Assembly: GCA_022605405.1 (NCBI GenBank)
Contig: JABYQQ010000002.1
Location: 1,612,001 to 1,676,000 of the forward strand
DNA: 64,000 bases
From: Earliella scabrosa
Lineage: Eukaryota; Basidiomycota; Agaricomycetes; Polyporales; Polyporaceae
Reading direction: 5' to 3'
Below are positions 58,453 to 64,000 of this stretch, one piece after another; the first letter of the stretch is position 1; every line of letters starts with the position of its first letter. The notes beneath the pieces were generated by a model that did no database searches, was not told where the DNA came from, and saw only the letters and a list, made by a program, of their open reading frames with translations. The translations under genes were made by a program, and so were the position numbers.

Positions 58453-61400
58453 GTCTGGGGCAGGGAGGGATCAAACTGCTGGCTCGGAGTTGACTCAAAC
58501 CAGGGAGAGGGTGTCGATGAAGCGCTCAGAGAGACCAGAGGATATGCACAAACTGGGCAGACATACGCCCTACGAGCTGCGGACGCGAGCTTCTATGTTC
58601 TCCCGCAATGCTCCGTGGCCAGCTTGGGCAACTTGCACGGACGCCGGGCAGTGGTAGTTGCAGTCCGGAGAACACGAGGCAGCTCGCCCGCTCGCCCAGA
58701 ATGGCGAAGACGCGGCCCGGTGGTGCACTGGAGCGCGTAGGCGGGGTCCGGCAGAGGGACGCGTCAACGTGCGAAGAAGGATCCGCATACAGAGTTGCGT
58801 GGTGGTCCTCGAGAGGACCTGGGAAGAAGGCAAAAGGGAGCCGAAGTTAGAGGAGCGACTCGAGAAGTTCATCAGACACTCGTACCTGGAACGAGGACCG
58901 GACACAGCATTGAAGGAGCAGGAGTGGCTCACTGGGCGAATAGGGCAACAGTCTTTAGCGGTGTTGTGTCCGGGAGACCTCCCACGTTCGGCCTGGCGCT
59001 CGAACTCGGACGGACGGATGGTAGAGGCGACGATACCGGATATTAGAGCCGTTCTCAGTCAAGCTCTGATTAGCTCTGGAGCCGTCGCTATGCTGATGTC
59101 CTTGAGTTTCGTGGAAGGTCTATAGTGAGAGGAACAAGAAATGGTCAGTACAATTGAGGTACAACAACCCGAGAGGTCCCGCTAGTCGGAGGAAGTCCCT
59201 AGGTCTTGCCGTCCCTCCACGTCCGGCGGACCGATCTCACAGACCACTTCGACCGCAAGGACCAAGCGGCTCATAGTCACCGTTCGGAAGCGGGGCTGCT
59301 AGCAGCAATCCGGTGCATCGCGTACTCCCTCCGTGGAGCGGTGCCCTCAGCACAATCTCGCAGAAGAACTCAATTGGAACGAGTATCACTAGGGCGCTGG
59401 ACCATCACTGCTCACGGCGGGAGACCGGCGGGGACAGCGTTGTCCATCCTGCGTCTCTTGGTCTCACCATTGGTAGAGGCCATCTCCGTAGCACCCCAGT
59501 AATTCGTGTGAGATGCTCCACGCCCCTCGCCCTTTGCTGCTCATGCACATGCGGGGTGTGTTGCCTTGCTCCCTGTCCTAAAATGTTGGGGATGCTTGGT
59601 CCGATCGCTTACCGCAACCGGGTGCTCTTATACCTGGCGAAGGTCTCGAGTTTCTCAGCACCTTCATAGCGCCACAACAAGGACCTCGGATGCTGTCGAC
59701 GGCAGTCGCCACGCAGCTCCGCCCGGAGTCCCAGCAGACTTGAACAACAACAGCGGATATAGACGCCCGTAACCAAGACGGCAACAGTGACCGAGGGTGT
59801 TGTTCGTCCGCGAAGCTTCGCGGATGAATAACACGCGGCCAATCACAGATACAATAGCATCACATAACAGACTTACCCAAACGTTTGAACCTCATGGTTG
59901 GCGCAGCACGCCAACTACGATGGTCTTTCGAGCTCTGGACCACCACTCGATCGAAAACAAGTTCAAGGGCAAGTTGTACGTCAACAGACCTGCGAGAGGG
60001 AATGCGCTCCGTTCAGCCACCAGATAACGTTCATATGAACATACACACCCATACACGACGCCCAGAAGCGTTCATTTGCGCCCGACGATCGTTCATTTCG
60101 CAACGAGCTCGGCGGAACTTGACATCGTCACATCGATGGTTCGTGTCCAAGTCCAACCGCAGCAGACGCCCATGTCGCACGAACATCGGATCCAGACGCG
60201 CGGACCCGTCTCTGGCATGCACATGTACCCAGATCGCAAACTGCAGACGTATTACTGAGAAAACACAACTGCGTCTCTGCGCGAGTGTATGTGTATTCAA
60301 GTAGTAGTAAGTACGAAAGGCTGGTATACAAATACAATGGGGCACAGGTAGACGGCGACGATACATGTACAGGCGTTCCATTCTCGCGACGCGGGCTATG
60401 TACGTATATATGTATGCATGCATGTGTGGTCGATCTTGCGTTTACTGCTGCTGCTTAGGGCTCTCTACACGTCGACACGCACGACGTAGATGTTCTTCGG
60501 TGGGTGGATGGCGGACCATGGATGGCGTGGAATCAGCTCGACGGCGGCACTCTCCCGGACCTGCAAGGACTCTAGGAGTATCGGGTGAAGGAGGTGGTCG
60601 GGAAGCTGTCCAGATATCGGGATGGGTCCAGGGGTACGGGGGTGCGTTGAATGGTGGGAGATTGGGGGGCGGGACGAGAGTCGGGGCGAACGAAAACCAA
60701 GTGCGAGCGCGAATTTTCAGAGCACGTTTCAGAGCGGTGAGATATGCGAGATTGCGATGCGGATGAGGGATGGGAAGAAGACGATAGGCATGTGTGATTC
60801 CATGGGTAGAGGGCTAGAAGTCGACGAGCGGAGGCGATAGGTGACCAAGGCAGGCGGGCGGTGAGGGGAAGGTGGAGAGGGTGCCATCGAGGCGGTCGAC
60901 ATTGCGAAGCGGACCGGAGGGAGGGACCGAGACCGGGAGGATGGGCGGGCCGGGAAGCAGGGAGGGCAGGAGGGCAAGGTACATACAGAGGAAGCGAAAT
61001 GAACAGATAACGGGGAGGAAGGGGGAGGGGACGGGAGGAGGTGCGCGATGACCGCGTTACTGATACAGGGGTGATGAAAACACAGTCCGAACGACAAAGG
61101 GAAAAGGGTGGAAGCATAATGAGAGCACGCGCCAGACAAGCCGGCCCGCGCCCAACGACCGTCGACGGTCGGCGGTCGGCGGATCGTCCGAGTCAAATTG
61201 AAACAATGTCACACGCGGACACGGACAGGATCATCACGGGCGGGGGCGGCAAAGGGGGTACGGGAAAGTGCGAAATGAAAAGAGCAACGAGTACCACACA
61301 AGAAGCAGCACGCACAAACAAGCGCAGAAGCGGGGGATATAACGTTGGTGCCCTCCCTGATCCGTGTGGCCCGTGTGGCCCGCGAGGCGTCCGCGGCACG

Positions 61401-61906
61401 TTCTCTCGTCTTCGTGTCGGCCCTCGGTATTCTTCTCCTGACAATGGACTTCGCACTTTGACGCCTCGGCAACAGGTCTATAGATCTCGAGGCCCGGAAT
61501 GAATAGGAGGATGGGAAGGAGGAAGGGAGGATTGGAACCGGAATGGGAAAGCGGGCGGCAGGGGAGGCAGGGCGGGAAGTCGACAGTCCACGGGGGCAGG
61601 GTGCGAGGTACGTGGCGCGCGCGGGTGCATTCGGTGGGCATTGTTGCTGATAGGTTTGGGTTCCGGAGCGGTGGTGGGACTGCGACAGTCGTAGCATGTA
61701 TATTGCGAGCGAGATCTGCACGTCCAGCGCAGATCGTCCATCACGCATCGATCGCAGCGCGGACGCGCGGTCAAGCCCCGCATTCGCACTATACGCGCGC
61801 GCGGGAACCCAAATCCGATTCAGCTCCGGCCGCGGTGCTTGGAGGTAGGACGCACTCCAGCTGGCGTGTGGCCGCCACGAGGTCGGGTGTCGCATCCCTC
61901 GAAACG
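58453..61906. other. intergenic region with a possible small ORF
   Basis: A + strand frame at 58658-59125 (155 codons) reads ERTWEEGKREPKLEERLEKF, then LYLERGP-like and GRIGQQSLAVLCPGDLPRSA. It has plausible composition but no domain, and the opposite strand is also open. From 59.2 to 61.9 kb I see only overlapping frames and GGAG/GGGA-rich purine stretches (60.9-61.1 and 61.5-61.6 kb). No RNA gene was seen. Confidence 0.4.
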
Positions 61907-61914
61907 TATAAAAG
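61907..61914 (+). promoter_or_regulatory. orphan TATAAAAG box on the + strand
   Basis: TATAAAAG is followed by GGCAGC and a C/T-rich stretch (about 61925-62010), with a CCAAT at about 61925. It resembles a core promoter pointing into the 3' end of the minus-strand gene at 62052-64000. No + strand gene is recognisable downstream. Confidence 0.3.
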
Positions 61915-62051
61915 GCAGCATGCATCCAATCCCCACCCCACCCACCCTCAGCCCGCGTTCCGAGCTTCCCGGTGCCTCCCAACACCCGCCGACCACCCCC
62001 GACTCGTCAACCGCGCCGCAAACCCATACGCCGGGTCTTGCCAGGTGTCGA

Positions 62052-64000
62052 CTAGTTATTTGGCGCGGCAGCAACCACAGCGGTGTTCTCGCGTGTGGCC
62101 GTTGGCGTCGCGCTCAGCGACACTAGCCTCGAGTGTGGTGACTGCGGCTCGACTAGGTCTGCGCGGATACGCTTTCCGGCAGAAGGTAGGTGCGCAGTGC
62201 TCTCGTCGTCGAGCTCCTCACTTGAGCGTTTCCGCTGCCTGAACGGTGAGCTCGACGGTGGCGGCACAGCAGTAATCGAGGGCGACAAGGAAGGGTCGTA
62301 TGAGCCATCTCGCCGTACGCGTTTGGGCGGCGTGCGCGACCGTTCCGACTGGTCGGCGTCGGCATCCGTCGAGGTCGATATCGACAAGTCATCCAAATCC
62401 GCGTCGAGGTCCGACGACGGTCGTTTCCGTGCCGTGACCTGGTATGCAGGTGACTCGGGAATGGAGAGCGAGGTATCGTCGCCACGCTCAGACTCGCCAT
62501 CTTCGAACTCCTCTTCTGACTCGTCGAGGTCGTCCTCTTCTTCCTCCTCTACCTCCAGACCCTCTACAACAAAGGGCGCCTCCTGGATCTTGATTTGCAC
62601 CTGAGGCTGCTTCGGGGGTTGTTGCACCTGCGCAGCAGCGGCGAGCTGGACCTGTGTCGGTATGGTCGCCACTCCCGGCATATTTGCACTCATCATCGCC
62701 CTCTCGCATATCGAGCATTGGCACTGATAGAGTGGCGCGCATGCTTCTCGCCACGCCTGCCATGAACGAAGGTCATCAACTGCTAGGTCGCCCAATCGAC
62801 ACCATCACTCACGATGTTTAACGCGTCCACGCTGTGATGGGGCATGTGCTCCGTTGTGACAGGAACGTACGGGATAGGTCGTAGCAGCTCGGGAGCCTTC
62901 ATCACGGGGGAGATCGGCGGCGGCACACCCGCAAGGGGCGAAGAGACGACGGCTTCGTCATCCTTGACCGACGGAGGCGGGGAGGGAGTCGTCTGGAGGG
63001 TGGTAGTAGAGAGGACAGGACTCGTGGTGTGTGAGCCACCTGAATGCGATGACGACGAGGACTCGTCTTCGTCCTTGAGTCGTCGTCGCTGTTCCTCCAA
63101 ACGGGCATTCGTTCGCCGTTCGAGCCAATCGATCCCGTTGTACCAAGTAGACTCATCGCGCAGCTCGCGAACAACGTCTTCTGGGGTCATCTTGACAGTA
63201 CGGATAGCAGGGTCGGTACCATCTGCAGCGCTCTCCATCACGATCTTGCGGACGATGTTGCGCATCGGGGGAAGGAGGATCTCGCGCATTTGACGCTGGA
63301 ATGCACGGTACGTCTGTTCGCAGAGAGTGTAGGATGGAGGATGGGGAACGAGATGGGTCTTCGGGCGTGGATGTTGAAGCTCTTGAGCCTCGTCGCCCTG
63401 CCCGTCCTCGAGCGCACCTTCATAGATGGCACAACGGTTCCATGGGCATGGATGTTGCGCAGGAGCCAACCGGGGCCGATTGTGTCTGGTGTAGTTGAAC
63501 CACTCGTCGGCAGGACTGATCCAATGACCGTCGAGGATTCGGTTCCGGGCCCAGTCATTGAGAGCTAGATCTCGAATACCACCAGCGTCCTCAGTTAGGC
63601 TCAGCATCTCCGGGTCGTCCATGTCGTCTTCGCTCAACTCTTCATCGCTCGCATACGCTTCTCCGGCTTCTGCTCGAGAGGCGTACCGGGAAGCAGCCAA
63701 CGCTTGTTGCAGCATGTCGCCGAGTTTGGTGTACGTGCGCAGCCAGTGCTTCTCCTGCGCAATCTGTAGCACATCCCGTATTGACCCTTCGCCCAGGTCG
63801 ATGAACGACTCCACGGATTGCTTCGTCTCCCAGTCCATCGAGGGCCATCTTCGAGCGTCCACCGCCTCTCTCCACTCCGGTCTGATCTGAACCCTCCGCC
63901 AAAACTCTTCGGTTCTGCAGGCACGACATGTCGTCTCGACGCCAGGCCAAGTCTCTTCGTCCTCGTTATCCGTGCAGCCGATGGCAAGACTTTGAGTGTA
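62052..64000 (-). CDS. acidic protein of unknown function with cysteine clusters (5' partial)
   Basis: Exons 64000 (edge)-62813 and 62756-62052 with a 56-nt phase-0 intron; 631 residues are visible and the start lies outside the window. The protein has a Cys-x2-Cys near its visible N terminus (VETTCRACRTEEFW) and a Cys-rich patch just after the intron (EACAPLYQCQCSICERA), which together could bind zinc. Between them lie charged helices (WETKQSVESFIDLGEGSIRD), an acidic stretch (SDEELSEDDMDDPEM), a Trp-rich region (NDWARNRILDGHWISPADEW) and a helix-rich part (YRAFQRQMREILLPPMRNIV). The C-terminal half is disordered, with a Gln-rich stretch, the acidic run EVEEEEEDDLDESEEEFEDG, and basic KR clusters (KRVRRDG, GKRIRADL) that could be nuclear-localisation signals. 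The features suggest a nuclear regulatory or scaffold protein; no family is recognised. Confidence 0.8.

Overview
The window is chromosomal DNA of a filamentous basidiomycete, most likely an Agaricomycete. It is GC-rich by eye, and its genes are cut by many 47-75 nt GT..AG introns. The gene content also fits: expanded F-box/LRR families, a membrane-anchored GH5 exo-glucanase, a secreted NTF2-like protein, a TEA/ATTS factor and a PSD-family decarboxylase. No bacterial, phage, CRISPR or tRNA features were found. I rebuilt exon structures by joining frames at splice sites. All complete models have coding lengths divisible by three, except one F-box gene that carries a frameshift.

Layout. At 1-287 is the 3' end of an unrecognised + strand gene. 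At 437-3532 (-) is an 8-exon UPF1-like SF1 helicase with an N-terminal exonuclease-like region, and at 4009-6247 (-) a 9-exon PSD-family decarboxylase. 6.3-10.3 kb holds decayed coding pieces and a near-perfect hairpin. 10322-13686 (+) is a type II membrane GH5 exo-1,3-beta-glucanase with a 1013-nt first intron. 14.2-18.0 kb (-) holds two tandem F-box/LRR paralogues, and 18920-19616 (+) a secreted NTF2-like protein. 19.6-27.6 kb is gene-poor with simple repeats. 27600-29540 (-) is a 6-exon TEA-domain transcription factor. 29.6-50.7 kb is a roughly 21-kb stretch without a convincing gene; it contains a dense CCAAT-box cluster at 32.24-32.57 kb and fragmentary coding-like pieces from 42 kb on. 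50.75-54.48 kb (-) holds two more members of the same F-box family, one frameshifted. 55.3-57.2 kb (-) is an F-box protein of another subfamily, and 57.2-58.45 kb (-) a doubtful multi-exon gene. 62052-64000 (-) is the 3' part of an unknown acidic protein with cysteine clusters.

The genes do not form an obvious pathway or biosynthetic cluster. The glucanase and NTF2-like protein act at or outside the cell surface. The PSD-family enzyme belongs to lipid or amine metabolism. The helicase acts on nucleic acid, the TEA factor on transcription, and the F-box proteins are presumed SCF ubiquitin-ligase adaptors. The oddest parts are the long gene-free stretches, the CCAAT cluster, two very long introns, and the twin pairs of F-box paralogues sharing one conserved phase-0 intron.
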